Counted from the stretch's first letter, positions 32,140 to 40,852 are shown. The stretch: DNA of 40,852 bases from Kribbella antibiotica (GCF_004349055.1 NZ_SMKX01000067.1:1-40852); one strand, 5' to 3'. The notes: generated from the sequence alone by a model not told the origin. Made by a program: numbers and translations.

Positions 32140-35100
32140 CTATGCCACTGCGCGGCTCACCTCCTGGTCGAGAGGCTCGACTGGGGTGCCTATCCAGCGG
32201 GTGTGGGCGGGGAGGCGTTCGCCGCGCATCACCAGGGAGTTGGCGCCGACTGTGCAGCCGTCCTCTATCGCTGCGTCGAGCAGGATGATGCTGTGCGGGC
32301 CGAGCGTCGCGCCAGAGCCGAGGTGAACCGGGCCGAGCCGCAGGACCCGGTCGTGGAACAGGTGGGTCTGGAGGACGCAGCCCCGGTTCACCACAGCACC
32401 GTCTTCCAGGGTGACGAGGTCCGGTTCGGGGAGCCAGCGGGTTTCGCAGGAGACGCCACGGCCGATCCGCGCGCCCATGAGCCGCAGCACCCGGTTGTAC
32501 AGCGGGCTTCCGACGGCCAGTCCGGCCCAGCGGATCACCAGCTCTTCCACGAAGACATCGGACAGCTCGTTGCGCCATACGAACGTGGTCCAGAGCGCGT
32601 GCTCGTCGCTGCGGAACTTGCCCATCAGCAGCCATTTCGCCATCACGGCAAGCAGCACACCGGTAGCCGCCGCGAGCAGCATCACGGCCGGGCTGACGAG
32701 CGCGGTGCGCAGTACGCCGTACTGCTGGCTCATCGTCGACAAGGCGGCGTAGACGAAGATCGCCAGCGCTGACGTCAGCAGGACCGGGACGAAGCGGCAC
32801 GCCTCCACCGCGGCTCGCGCGAGGACGAGCCGTCGCGGTGGTTCGAAGGTGCGCGCGAGCTCGCCGGATTGCGGGACGCGTGGCAACTCCATCGCCGGGC
32901 GGCCGAGCCAGGACGAGCCGACACCGGCTCCGTCGGGCGTCTCGGACAGTACGCCGACCAGCGCGTGGTCGGGGACCGATCGTCCCGGCTCGACCTCCGC
33001 GGAATTCCCGACGAACGCCCGCTGCCCGACCTCGGCGGGACCGATCCGGAGCCAGCCCGCCCGCAGTTGATAAGGAGCGACGACCGAGTCGTCGGCGAGG
33101 AACCCGCCGCTTCCGACCGTCATCATCTTCGGCAGGCCGGTCACGGTCGACACCTCGGCCCGTCGACCGACTGTCGCGCCGAGCATCCTTAGCCAGACCG
33201 GTGTGAAGAGACCGGCGTAAAGCGGGAACAAGGTGCGACGCGCCATCGTCATCGTGGCTTGGATCAGTGAGGCGCTCCAACCCGCCAGGCTGTCCACCCG
33301 GTGCACGCCTGGCCGGACGCCGTGACTGGCCAGCCTCACCATCGCGGCCGTCATCAGACTGTTGAGGAACAGATAGGCGGCTGCCGCGGACGGCGCGATC
33401 CACAGACTCGCGAGGAGCACCGCTCCGAGACTCGCGTTGTTGCTGAGGAGTGCCTGGACAGCGAAGGCGCCAGGAAGCGTAGCCACCATCGTGATCAGAG
33501 CTGAAGCCGTCGGCGTGAGGCTGTGGGCGAACTGCCACCAGCGCGAGCGCCTCGCCGGTTCGACCGGCCACTGCAGGCCGGCCTCGTCCAGTGGACGGGC
33601 GGGCGAACCGCCCCATCGTTGACCAGCTGGCACCGTGCCCGATACCGAGCTGCCTGAGGTGACTTCCGCACCGGCCCCAATAATTGCCCCTGGCAACAAG
33701 GTGGTCCGCGCACCGACACGGGCCTCCGGACCGACGTGCACCGTACCGACCTGCAGTTCCTGGCCTTCGAGCCACCAGCCGGCCAGATCCGCCTCGGGTT
33801 CGACGGCTGCCCGGTCCCCGAATCGGGCTAGCCCGGTGACGGGCGGGAGGGCATAGAGATCGACCTTGCGCCCGACCTTGCAGCCGAGTGCGACGGCGTA
33901 CCAGCGCGCCCACGCCGTACCGGTGAATCCGCTGGTACCGACCGCGGTCGCCCACCGCTCAGCCGTCCAGATGCGCAGGTGGGCCCAGCCGCCGCGCCGA
34001 TAGCTGCCCGGGCTCAGTCGCGCGGTGAGGAGCCTGGCTCCGCCTGCTACAAGTGCCAACCGGCCGGGAACGGTGAACAAGAGCACCCAGCTCAGTCCGA
34101 GCATCAGCCAGGTTTGCCAGGACAGCGGCGCGTTACCGGCGAACTGACCGTAGAGCGCGGCGAGTGTGACCACTCCGGCCGTCCAGCGCATGCCCACGAA
34201 CCCGAAGAGCAGGACCGCGATGACTGATTGAAGAACACCGAAGAGCCTGGTGGTGCGCCGGGTCACCCGCGTCCTGGGGCCGGTCGGAGTCAAGACGTTC
34301 AGCCGATCGGCCAGCGCGCCCAAGGTCGGATACCGATACGCATCGGCGACAGACATTTCGGGGTAGCGGCTGCGCAGTCCGGACACCAGTTGAGCCGCGG
34401 CCAGACTCGTGCCGCCGGAAGCGAAGAAGTCCGCGTCGAGTGCGGGTGAACTGCCGAGTACTTGTTTCCAATGACCCGCCACGAAGTCGGCTGTCTCGTC
34501 CAGATCCGAGGCGTCGTCGTCGGGCAAGGGCCACGGCAATGCCGCACGGTCCACCTTGCCGGAGGTGCGGGTGGGCAGCGTCGGCAGAATCGTCAGTGTG
34601 GGGACGAGCGAAGCCGGCAGCCGTCGACTCAGCTCCTCTCTCGCCTCGGCAAGCTGGAACTCATCCTGGTCGTTAGCGAGCACCAGGTAGCCGACCAACA
34701 CCTGGCTGCCTGCGGGAGTGCGTTGTACGGCGGCCGTCGCCGCGCGAACGCCGTCCAAGGACAGCAGCGCGGCATCGATCTCGCCGAGCTCGATCCGCCG
34801 GCCGCCGATCTTGATCTGGTCGTCCGAGCGGCCGACGAACACCAGGCCTTCGGGCTCGGCCCGGACCTGGTCGCCGCTGCGGTAGCCGCGCTCCCAGCCG
34901 AGCGTGGGATACGGGAGATAGGCCTTCGCATCCTGAACCGGATCGAGGTAGTGGGCCAGCCCGACCCCGCCGATGATCAGCTCACCGACCTCACCCCAGC
35001 CCACCGGACTCCCCTGGTCGTCGACCACGGCCAGATCCCAGCCGTCCAGCGGCAGACCGATGCGGACCGGTTCGGTTGCCTGCAGCAACGCCGCGCTGGC

Positions 35101-36021
35101 CACGACGGTCGCCTCGGTCGGACCGTAGGTGTTCCAGACCTCCCGCCCGGGCCTGTCCAGCTTGGCCACCAGCTCCGGACCGGTCGCCTCGCCACCGAGG
35201 ATCACCAGCCGAACACCACTCAAGGTCTCCACCGGCCAGAGCGCGGCAAGAGTCGGCACCGTCGACACGACGGTGATCCGACGCTCCTGGAGCCACGACC
35301 CGAGGTCGGCCCCGCTCCGTACGAGCGCCCGGGGTGCCGGCACCAGGCAGGCACCGTGGCGCCAGGCCAGCCACATCTCCTCACACGAGGCATCGAACGC
35401 CACCGAGAGCCCACCCAGAACACGGTCCGCAGGGCCTAGCGGATTCTTCTGCAGGAACAGACGAGCCTCGGCGTCCACGAAGGCAGCAGCCGCGGCATGG
35501 CGTACGGCGACCCCCTTCGGCTTACCGGTGGAGCCCGAAGTGAAGATGATCCAGGCGTCGTCATCAGGCGTGGGCGGCCGATGCGCCCCGATCGGCGGTT
35601 CGGCCGGTCTCCAGGTCAGCGCTCCCCCGGCCTGGAGGACTGCGCAGACCTGCGCCTCCTGCCAGACCAGCTCGGCACGATCATCCGGATCGTCCGCGTC
35701 GACCGGCACGTACGCGGCACCGGCCGCGAGCACGGCCAGGATCGACACGTACAGCTCCGCGGTGCCGGAGGGTATCCGGATGCCGACCCGGTCACCGGCA
35801 CCGATCCCCCCGGATCGCATCAGCTGCGCCAATTCATCCACCCGCCGGCGCAGCGCCCGATAATCGAGAACAATCTTTCCATCGTCGATAGCTGGCGCTC
35901 TCGGATGGCATTTATAAGATCTGTCTAAGATGTCCATCAGCGTCCGTTCCTCAGGAGGTTCGGCAGCTTGGTAGATCGCAGAATCGTGTGCTACTGAAGG
36001 GATTTCTGTCCATGTGCTCAC
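32140..36021 (-). CDS. Pls/PosA-family membrane NRPS (A-T-membrane-hexapeptide)
   Basis: A GTG start behind GAGGAG (36027-36032) gives 1293 residues. The adenylation domain (1-500) shows IIFTSGSTGKPKGVA, NTYGPTEATV, YRSGDQVR, GRSDDQIKIGGRRIELGEID and the catalytic Lys in SGKVDR. A carrier domain follows (about 510-575, Ser in ASGGTSLA). The rest has membrane helices and hexapeptide-type beta-helix segments (for example VGPEARVGARTTLLPGAIIG), matching the terminal domain of poly-lysine-type synthetases; no condensation or thioesterase domain is seen. By my alignment to GrsA the pocket reads D-A-E-S-V-L-T-V-V. Family products are amino-acid homopolymers such as epsilon-poly-lysine. Confidence 0.9.
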   Translation of the reverse strand: MSTWTEIPSVAHDSAIYQAAEPPEERTLMDILDRSYKCHPRAPAIDDGKIVLDYRALRRRVDELAQLMRSGGIGAGDRVGIRIPSGTAELYVSILAVLAAGAAYVPVDADDPDDRAELVWQEAQVCAVLQAGGALTWRPAEPPIGAHRPPTPDDDAWIIFTSGSTGKPKGVAVRHAAAAAFVDAEARLFLQKNPLGPADRVLGGLSVAFDASCEEMWLAWRHGACLVPAPRALVRSGADLGSWLQERRITVVSTVPTLAALWPVETLSGVRLVILGGEATGPELVAKLDRPGREVWNTYGPTEATVVASAALLQATEPVRIGLPLDGWDLAVVDDQGSPVGWGEVGELIIGGVGLAHYLDPVQDAKAYLPYPTLGWERGYRSGDQVRAEPEGLVFVGRSDDQIKIGGRRIELGEIDAALLSLDGVRAATAAVQRTPAGSQVLVGYLVLANDQDEFQLAEAREELSRRLPASLVPTLTILPTLPTRTSGKVDRAALPWPLPDDDASDLDETADFVAGHWKQVLGSSPALDADFFASGGTSLAAAQLVSGLRSRYPEMSVADAYRYPTLGALADRLNVLTPTGPRTRVTRRTTRLFGVLQSVIAVLLFGFVGMRWTAGVVTLAALYGQFAGNAPLSWQTWLMLGLSWVLLFTVPGRLALVAGGARLLTARLSPGSYRRGGWAHLRIWTAERWATAVGTSGFTGTAWARWYAVALGCKVGRKVDLYALPPVTGLARFGDRAAVEPEADLAGWWLEGQELQVGTVHVGPEARVGARTTLLPGAIIGAGAEVTSGSSVSGTVPAGQRWGGSPARPLDEAGLQWPVEPARRSRWWQFAHSLTPTASALITMVATLPGAFAVQALLSNNASLGAVLLASLWIAPSAAAAYLFLNSLMTAAMVRLASHGVRPGVHRVDSLAGWSASLIQATMTMARRTLFPLYAGLFTPVWLRMLGATVGRRAEVSTVTGLPKMMTVGSGGFLADDSVVAPYQLRAGWLRIGPAEVGQRAFVGNSAEVEPGRSVPDHALVGVLSETPDGAGVGSSWLGRPAMELPRVPQSGELARTFEPPRRLVLARAAVEACRFVPVLLTSALAIFVYAALSTMSQQYGVLRTALVSPAVMLLAAATGVLLAVMAKWLLMGKFRSDEHALWTTFVWRNELSDVFVEELVIRWAGLAVGSPLYNRVLRLMGARIGRGVSCETRWLPEPDLVTLEDGAVVNRGCVLQTHLFHDRVLRLGPVHLGSGATLGPHSIILLDAAIEDGCTVGANSLVMRGERLPAHTRWIGTPVEPLDQEVSRAVA

Positions 36022-36033
36022 GACGGCTCCTCG

Positions 36034-36130
36034 CGGGATAGTTGTCTCTCACAACGTATCCAGCAAAAAGCAGAACAGAAGCAAACGATCGTTTTTCATA
36101 GACTATTGCCAGAAAGCCTTTCGCCGAATT
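36034..36130 (-). promoter_or_regulatory. AT-rich leader and palindrome upstream of the NRPS
   Basis: This stretch is much poorer in G+C than its surroundings. It holds the perfect 12-base palindrome AAACGATCGTTT (36083-36094) and runs of A on the plus strand. It lies between the GT39-like gene stop and the NRPS start, so it is probably the NRPS promoter and operator; no hexamers can be assigned with confidence. Confidence 0.5.
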
Positions 36131-36175
36131 TTCTCAGCCGACCGGGAAGTGGACGTCATCCAGGCCATTCAGTGC

Positions 36176-38095
36176 TCAGCTGGTAGTGAGGTCGTAGACG
36201 GTGGTGTTTCCGACGGTCTGGGTCTGGAAGTTCTGCGACACCCAGGTAGTGATCTCGCTCGAGGTTCCGCCGCGCCCGCCGCGGTTGCCGCTGATGAAGT
36301 AGTGGACTTTGCCCTGCGCAACCAATTCCTTGAACTGCGACAGTGACGGCGTCGGATCGGTTCCGATGAAGCCGCCGATCGCCATCACCGGCACCTCGGC
36401 AGCAATCTGCACCGGTCCCGCCGCGTCCGACGTCACCGCTGCGGCAGCCCACGTGTAGCCCTTCGCACCCTGCTGGAGCAGCGCGATCAGCTCACTCGGC
36501 ACCTCGCTGATCCCCTCGCTACCGCCGCCAGACCCACCCTGCCCAGCGCTGGTTCCGGGTGCGCCGTGTTCGGCGCCGGGCGCACCCTGCCCCGTGCCCT
36601 GTGGTTGCGTCGCGGCCCGTCCACCGGTACCACCGCCGCCCATTTCTCCACCCACGCCTGCGGGTCCGGCAGCCGGCCCCGCGCCCGTGTGTGCCGTTCG
36701 GATCGTCTCGACCGAGTACGCCGCTGGTCCTGCGAGCCCCGTCAACGCCAGCAGGGTCGCGGCGAGCAAGCCGGTACGTCGTACCGAAGTACTGCTCATC
36801 TTCAGTTTCGGCTGTACCACCACCAATCCGGCCGTGATGATTCCCGTGACCAGCACCATCCAGCGCAGCCAAGGCTGGAAGGTAGGCGTTGCCTGCAGCA
36901 AGGAAAAACTCCAGCCCGCGGTCAGCAGAGCCCCTCCGGCCAGCGTGACGCGAGCCGGCCATCCCGACCGGCGCCGCCAGAGCACCATCGCGGCGGCACC
37001 GATCAGCGCGCCGACCGCGGGAGCCAGCGCGATTGTGTAATAGCTGTGGATTGTTCCCTCCATGAAGCTGAAGACCAGCCCGGTCACCACCAGCCAGCCA
37101 CCCCACAGCACAGCGAATGCCCGCGTCTTGTCGGTACGCGCGGCCTTACCCGCGGCAACAACCAGGACAACGACAGCTAGTAACGCCGCAGGGAGCAGCC
37201 ACGCGATCTGGCTACCGAACTCTCCCCCGAACAAGCGCAGCAATCCCGCAGGACCACCCTTGCCCGAGCCGCCCGCACCACCACCTACAGCCGAGCTCTC
37301 CTCACCAGTCAGCCGTCCGAGACCGTTGTAGCCGAGGGTCAACTCGAGAATGCTGTTCGTTGGTGACCCACCGATATAGGGGCGCGCCGACGTCGGCATC
37401 AGCTCCACGACCGCGATCCACCAGCCGGCGCCCAGGATCAACGCGACCAGCGCGGTCAAGCTGTGCAGGAGTCGCTTTCCCAACGCAGGCTTCCCCGCAA
37501 TCAGGTAGGCCAGACCGAAGGCCGGCAAGATCAGGAACGCCTGCAGCATCTTCGTCAGGAATCCGAACCCGACCAGCAGACCGGCCAGCGCCATCCATCG
37601 CCAGGCGTTTTTCTCCGAGTCGATCGCCCGGGTGACAGCCCAGGCAGCCACCACCAGCAGCAAGACCAGCAGCGCGTCCGGATTGTTGAACCGGAACATC
37701 AGCACCGCCACGGGCGTCAGTGCGAAGGTCGCGCCCGCCAGCAACGCGGCGTTCGCCGAGAACCACCGCCGCACCGCCACGTAGACGAAGCCGACGCTCG
37801 CGACTCCCATCAGCGCCTGCGGTATCAGCATGCTCCACACGCCGAACCCGAAGATCCGGCCAGAGAGTCCCATCAGCCACAGCGAGGCCGGAGTCTTGTC
37901 CACGGTGATGAAGCTCGACGAGTCCAGCGACCCGAAGAACCAGGCCTTCCAGCTGGTCGAACCCGCCTGCACGGCGGCCGCGTAGTAGTCATTGGCATAG
38001 CCGTTCTTGGACAGTCCCCACAAATAGGCGATCGCGGTCAGCACTAACAGACCGCCGTACAAGAAGCTGTCCCGGGGTCGACTCGAATTCCGCAT
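36176..38095 (-). CDS. GT39-like membrane glycosyltransferase (YkcB/ArnT type)
   Basis: The 639-residue product has about 11-12 membrane helices (to about residue 450). An early extracytoplasmic loop reads GYANDYYAAAVQ then WFFGSLDSSSFITVDKTPA, the GT39/YkcB pattern with its conserved acid before YYAAAV. The helices are followed by a Gly-rich linker (about 465-530) and a globular C-terminal domain (about 535-639, with FIGTDPTPSLSQFKEL and YFISGNRG). Such enzymes move a sugar from a polyprenyl-phosphate donor to envelope targets outside. It lies directly ahead of the NRPS on the same strand, but an AT-rich gap suggests separate promoters. Confidence 0.85.
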   Translation of the reverse strand: MRNSSRPRDSFLYGGLLVLTAIAYLWGLSKNGYANDYYAAAVQAGSTSWKAWFFGSLDSSSFITVDKTPASLWLMGLSGRIFGFGVWSMLIPQALMGVASVGFVYVAVRRWFSANAALLAGATFALTPVAVLMFRFNNPDALLVLLLVVAAWAVTRAIDSEKNAWRWMALAGLLVGFGFLTKMLQAFLILPAFGLAYLIAGKPALGKRLLHSLTALVALILGAGWWIAVVELMPTSARPYIGGSPTNSILELTLGYNGLGRLTGEESSAVGGGAGGSGKGGPAGLLRLFGGEFGSQIAWLLPAALLAVVVLVVAAGKAARTDKTRAFAVLWGGWLVVTGLVFSFMEGTIHSYYTIALAPAVGALIGAAAMVLWRRRSGWPARVTLAGGALLTAGWSFSLLQATPTFQPWLRWMVLVTGIITAGLVVVQPKLKMSSTSVRRTGLLAATLLALTGLAGPAAYSVETIRTAHTGAGPAAGPAGVGGEMGGGGTGGRAATQPQGTGQGAPGAEHGAPGTSAGQGGSGGGSEGISEVPSELIALLQQGAKGYTWAAAAVTSDAAGPVQIAAEVPVMAIGGFIGTDPTPSLSQFKELVAQGKVHYFISGNRGGRGGTSSEITTWVSQNFQTQTVGNTTVYDLTTS

Positions 38096-38182
38096 GCCCA
38101 GGACCCTGTCCGGTGAACCTGAGGCACGCCCCGTTGACGCCTGGCAATTCTCTGGGAATGCCCATTCTCGAGGAGATCGCCC

Positions 38183-38210
38183 CGAGGGCCTTTGTCAGGC
38201 GAGGCCCTTG
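38183..38210. terminator. hairpin spanning the acyl-CoA dehydrogenase stop
   Basis: CGAGGGCCT (38183-38191) pairs with AGGCCCTTG (38202-38210), with one G-T pair; the stop codon (38195-38197) lies in the loop. A tentative terminator. Confidence 0.35.
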
Positions 38211-39358
38211 AGGAGTTGGCGGGCCATGACGATGCGCTGGACCTGGTTGGTGCCTTCGTAGATCTGGGTGATCTTCGCGTCGCGCATCATGCGCTCGACG
38301 GGGTAGTCGTGGGTGTAGCCGTAGCCGCCGAGGAGTTGGACTGCGTCGGTGGTGACGGCCATGGCTACGTCGGAGGCGAAGCACTTGGCGGCGGCGCCGA
38401 AGTAGGTGAGGTTGGCGTCACCGCGCTCGGACTTGGCGGCGGCCGCGTAGGTGAGCTGGCGGGCGGCCTCGATCTTCATGCCCATGTCGGCGAGCATGAA
38501 CTGCAGGCCCTGGAACTCGGCGATCGCCTTGCCGAACTGCTTGCGCTCCTTGACGTAGCCGAGGGCGTAGTCGAGCGCGCCCTGGGCGATGCCGAGGGCC
38601 TGGGCGGCGATCGTGACCCGGGTGTGGTCGAGCGTGGCCATCGCCGTACCGAAGCCGGTGCCGGGGTCGCCGATCAGGCGGGCGACCGGGATCCGGACGT
38701 TGTCGAGGTAGACCTCGCGGGTCGGGGAGCCCTTGATGCCGAGCTTCTTCTCGGGGGCACCGAAGGAGACACCCTCGTCGGACTTCTCCACGACGAACGC
38801 CGAGATGCCCTTGGAGCGCGCGTCCGGGTCGGTGACGGCGAAGACGGTGTAGAACTCGCTCTCACCGGCATTGGTGATCCAGCGCTTCACGCCGTTCAGC
38901 ACGTAGTGGTCGCCGTCCAGCACCGCGCGGGTCTTCATCGACACCGCGTCCGAACCGGCGTCGGGCTCGGACAGGCAGTACGAGAACATCGCCTCACCGG
39001 CGGCCACCGGCGGCAGGTAGGCCTGCTTGACCTCCTCCGACCCGGACAGCAGCAGCGGCAACGAGCCGAGCTTGTTCACGGCCGGGATCAGGGAGCTCGA
39101 GGCGCAGGCCCGGGCGACCTCCTCGATCACGATCACGGTGGCGAGCGCATCCGCCCCGGCGCCGCCGTACTGCTCGGGGATGTGCGGGGCGTGGAAGTCC
39201 GAGGCCTTCAGCGCGTCGTACGACGCCTTCGGGAACTCGGCCAGCTCGTCCACATCACCGGCGTTCGGCGCAACCTTGGCGTCGCAGACGTCGCGGACCG
39301 CCGCCCGGATCGCCTCGTGCTCCTCGGACAGCGCGTACAGGTCGAATGAGTTACTCAC
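38195..39358 (-). CDS. acyl-CoA dehydrogenase
   Basis: The 387-residue product is the normal length for the family and carries its landmarks: SYCLSEPDAGSDA (FAD/substrate loop, about 130), KRWITNAGES (about 160), DHTRVTIAAQALGIAQGALD, and the catalytic Glu in IYEGTNQVQR near residue 370. It oxidises an acyl-CoA to the 2-enoyl-CoA with an electron-transfer flavoprotein. Chain length cannot be read. It has no beta-oxidation partner in the window and is divergent from the UDP-glucose dehydrogenase family gene. Confidence 0.92.
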   Translation of the reverse strand: MSNSFDLYALSEEHEAIRAAVRDVCDAKVAPNAGDVDELAEFPKASYDALKASDFHAPHIPEQYGGAGADALATVIVIEEVARACASSSLIPAVNKLGSLPLLLSGSEEVKQAYLPPVAAGEAMFSYCLSEPDAGSDAVSMKTRAVLDGDHYVLNGVKRWITNAGESEFYTVFAVTDPDARSKGISAFVVEKSDEGVSFGAPEKKLGIKGSPTREVYLDNVRIPVARLIGDPGTGFGTAMATLDHTRVTIAAQALGIAQGALDYALGYVKERKQFGKAIAEFQGLQFMLADMGMKIEAARQLTYAAAAKSERGDANLTYFGAAAKCFASDVAMAVTTDAVQLLGGYGYTHDYPVERMMRDAKITQIYEGTNQVQRIVMARQLLKGLA

Positions 39359-39391
39359 GAGTCACATGGTACGACGGAAGCCGCCGTACGG

Positions 39392-39423
39392 GGAGTTGCC
39401 GGACGCCGAAAGTGACCAACTCC
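39392..39423. promoter_or_regulatory. inverted repeat in the divergent gap
   Basis: GGAGTTG (39392-39398) and CAACTCC (39417-39423) flank 18 bases between two divergent genes. It could be an operator or a hairpin; weak. Confidence 0.3.
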
Positions 39424-39440
39424 GCACGGTCCGAAGCCCG

Positions 39441-39470
39441 TTGGCCATGAGCCGGTCACCGGACGATAAC
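39441..39470 (+). promoter_or_regulatory. possible promoter of the UDP-glucose dehydrogenase gene
   Basis: TTGGCC (39441-39446) and GATAAC (39465-39470) are spaced 18 bases, with a start expected about 15 bases before the ATG. Plausible but unproven. Confidence 0.3.
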
Positions 39471-39492
39471 CACGGTCGGTAGAGTCCCCGGC

Positions 39493-40830
39493 ATGAGTGA
39501 AGCGACCTCCCGCCCGCTGCGGATCGCCGTGATCGGCACCAACTACCTCGGCGCGAACACCGCGGCCGGGATGGCCGAGTTCGGCTTCGACGTGGTCGGG
39601 GTCGAGATCGACGAACACCGGCTGAAGCTGCTGAACGACGGCAAGGCACCGTTGTACGAGCCCGGCCTGGACCCCTTGCTGAAGAAGCACGTCGACTCCG
39701 GCCGGCTGCGGTTCACCAAGGACTACACCGAGATCGGCGACTGGGCCGACGTGCACTTCATCTGCGTCGGCACCCCCTCGTCCGAAGGCAGTGACGCCGC
39801 GGACCTGACCCAGGTGAACTCGGTCGTCTCGATGCTGGCGCCGCTGCTGACGAAGCCGACGCTGGTGGTCGGGCGTTCGACCGTCCCGGTCGGTACGTCG
39901 AAGGTCGTCGAAGCGCGGTTCCACGCCGAGGCGCCGGCCGGGACATCGATCGAGATCGCCTGGCAGCCGGAATTCCTCCGCGAGGCACACGGTGTCGACG
40001 ACACGCTGCACCCGGATCGGCTCGTCTTCGGTGTGCAGTCGGCCGAGGCCGAGACGCGGTTGCGCGAAGTCTTCGCGACGCCGATCTCCGAAGGTACGCC
40101 GGTCGTCGTGTGCAACCTGCCGACCGCCGAGCTGGTCAAGGGCGGCGCGAACGCCTTCCTGGCCACCAAGATCTCGTTCATCAACGCGCTCGCCGAAATG
40201 GCCGACGCGACCGGCGCCGACGTCACCCAACTGGCCGACGCCCTCGGCTACGACAAGCGGATCGGCCGCGGCATGCTGAACGCCGGCCCCGGGTACGGCG
40301 GCGGCTGCCTCCCGAAGGACCTGCGCGCCTTCATGCACCGCGCCGGTGAACTCGGCGTCGAAGAGGTCATCACACTGCTCCGCGAGGTCGACGACATCAA
40401 CCGGCGCCGCCGGGCCGGTCTGGTCGACCTGACCCACGAGGTGCTTGGCGGCGTCTGGATCGGCAAGAACGTCACCGTCCTCGGCGCCGCCTTCAAGGCC
40501 GGTACCGACGACGTCCGCGACTCGCCCGCCCTCGACGTAGCCGGCCGCATCTCCCTGCACGGCGCCACAGTCACCGTCTACGACCCTGAGGCGATGGAGA
40601 ACGCCCGCAAGGTCCGCCCGACCCTTCGGTACGCCTCCACGGCCGCAGAGGCCTGCGTAGGCGCCCACGCGATCCTCCACCTCACCGAGTGGCCCGAATT
40701 CCGCGAGCTGGACCCAGCCGCCCTCCGAGGCGCCGTCGAGACCCCGGTCGTCATCGACGCCCGACTCCTCCTCGACGCCGCCAAATGGCGCGCCGCCGGC
40801 TGGACCTACCGAGCCCCCGGCAAGCCCTAA
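39493..40830 (+). CDS. UDP-glucose/GDP-mannose dehydrogenase family protein
   Basis: The 445-residue product has the three-part family layout: a Rossmann domain (IAVIGTNYLGANTA, VVGVEID), a central domain with ELVKGGANAFLATKISFINA (catalytic Lys and Asn kept) and the thiolate motif GPGYGGGCLPKD, and a C-terminal Rossmann-like domain (VLGAAFKAGTDDVRDSP). The usual GxGYVG is GTNYLG here, so the second Gly is Asn. The reaction should be NAD-dependent four-electron oxidation of a UDP-hexose to the uronate, feeding capsule or glycan building. The precise substrate is uncertain. Confidence 0.88.
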   Translation: MSEATSRPLRIAVIGTNYLGANTAAGMAEFGFDVVGVEIDEHRLKLLNDGKAPLYEPGLDPLLKKHVDSGRLRFTKDYTEIGDWADVHFICVGTPSSEGSDAADLTQVNSVVSMLAPLLTKPTLVVGRSTVPVGTSKVVEARFHAEAPAGTSIEIAWQPEFLREAHGVDDTLHPDRLVFGVQSAEAETRLREVFATPISEGTPVVVCNLPTAELVKGGANAFLATKISFINALAEMADATGADVTQLADALGYDKRIGRGMLNAGPGYGGGCLPKDLRAFMHRAGELGVEEVITLLREVDDINRRRRAGLVDLTHEVLGGVWIGKNVTVLGAAFKAGTDDVRDSPALDVAGRISLHGATVTVYDPEAMENARKVRPTLRYASTAAEACVGAHAILHLTEWPEFRELDPAALRGAVETPVVIDARLLLDAAKWRAAGWTYRAPGKP

Positions 40831-40852
40831 CCCGGAACCCGCCGTACCGGGC

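Noticed and set aside
31940..33955. 671-residue minus-strand frame
   Set aside because: Overlaps the NRPS in a different frame and also runs antisense to the S41 peptidase; no domain, Arg/Pro/Gly-rich.
1..40852. CRISPR arrays, rRNA, tRNA genes, IS transposases, prophage genes
   Set aside because: No regularly spaced repeats, tRNA cloverleaf or transposase/integrase frames were seen; the only repeats are copies A to C and short hairpins.

Overview
The window is very GC-rich (about 70%), with dense codon-biased genes, GTG and TTG starts, and many ATGA or GTGA stop/start overlaps. Gene content (actinobacterial RHS and FG-GAP/ricin exoproteins, DUF4232 and I36-type secreted proteins, a Pls/PosA-type NRPS, many TetR and ArsR regulators) points to a soil actinomycete. 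The frequent GTAC-containing codons and general style remind me of Kribbella or a relative; that is an inference, because no rRNA or marker gene is present.

Layout. 1-442: non-coding, holding copy A of a dispersed repeat. 443-4233: a membrane-anchored XRE-type protein, a secreted DUF4232 protein, and a coupled operon (FMN/F420-type oxidase fold, DsbA-like protein, metallo-beta-lactamase fold hydrolase). 4382-8531: a secreted I36-like small protein, a coupled quinone-oxidoreductase/Gfo-Idh-MocA pair, a LysR regulator and a BASS-type transporter. 8485-19408: the largest block. A 2109-residue secreted RHS/YD-repeat protein ends in a Tse2-like (ADP-ribosyltransferase type) toxin domain and is followed directly by a 98-residue probable immunity gene. 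Divergent from it lies a 1354-residue secreted DNRLRE/FG-GAP/ricin-lectin protein ending at a strong hairpin. 19409-20218: non-coding, with inverted copies B and C of the repeat around a complex hairpin.

20219-25142: a TetR/DHA2-efflux pair with an operator between the genes, a tiny CxxC protein, and a coupled CPBP protease - histidine kinase - response regulator operon. 25219-27623: a lipoprotein coupled to an I36-like secreted protein, divergent from an ArsR-type regulator. 27638-30051: a broken NmrA-like gene, a lipoprotein alpha/beta hydrolase and a divergent TetR sharing two tandem operators, and a DUF2809 membrane protein. 30205-32034: a small secreted protein, an ArsR regulator and a divergent cytosolic S41 peptidase. 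32140-38095: a Pls/PosA-family membrane NRPS (A-T-membrane-hexapeptide domains) behind a GT39-like membrane glycosyltransferase. 38195-40830: an acyl-CoA dehydrogenase and a divergent UDP-glucose dehydrogenase family protein.

The strongest candidates for new biology are the secreted RHS toxin with its undescribed immunity partner and lectin neighbour, the three-copy structured repeat, a 33-bp palindrome inside a lipoprotein signal sequence, and the NRPS with an AT-rich leader.
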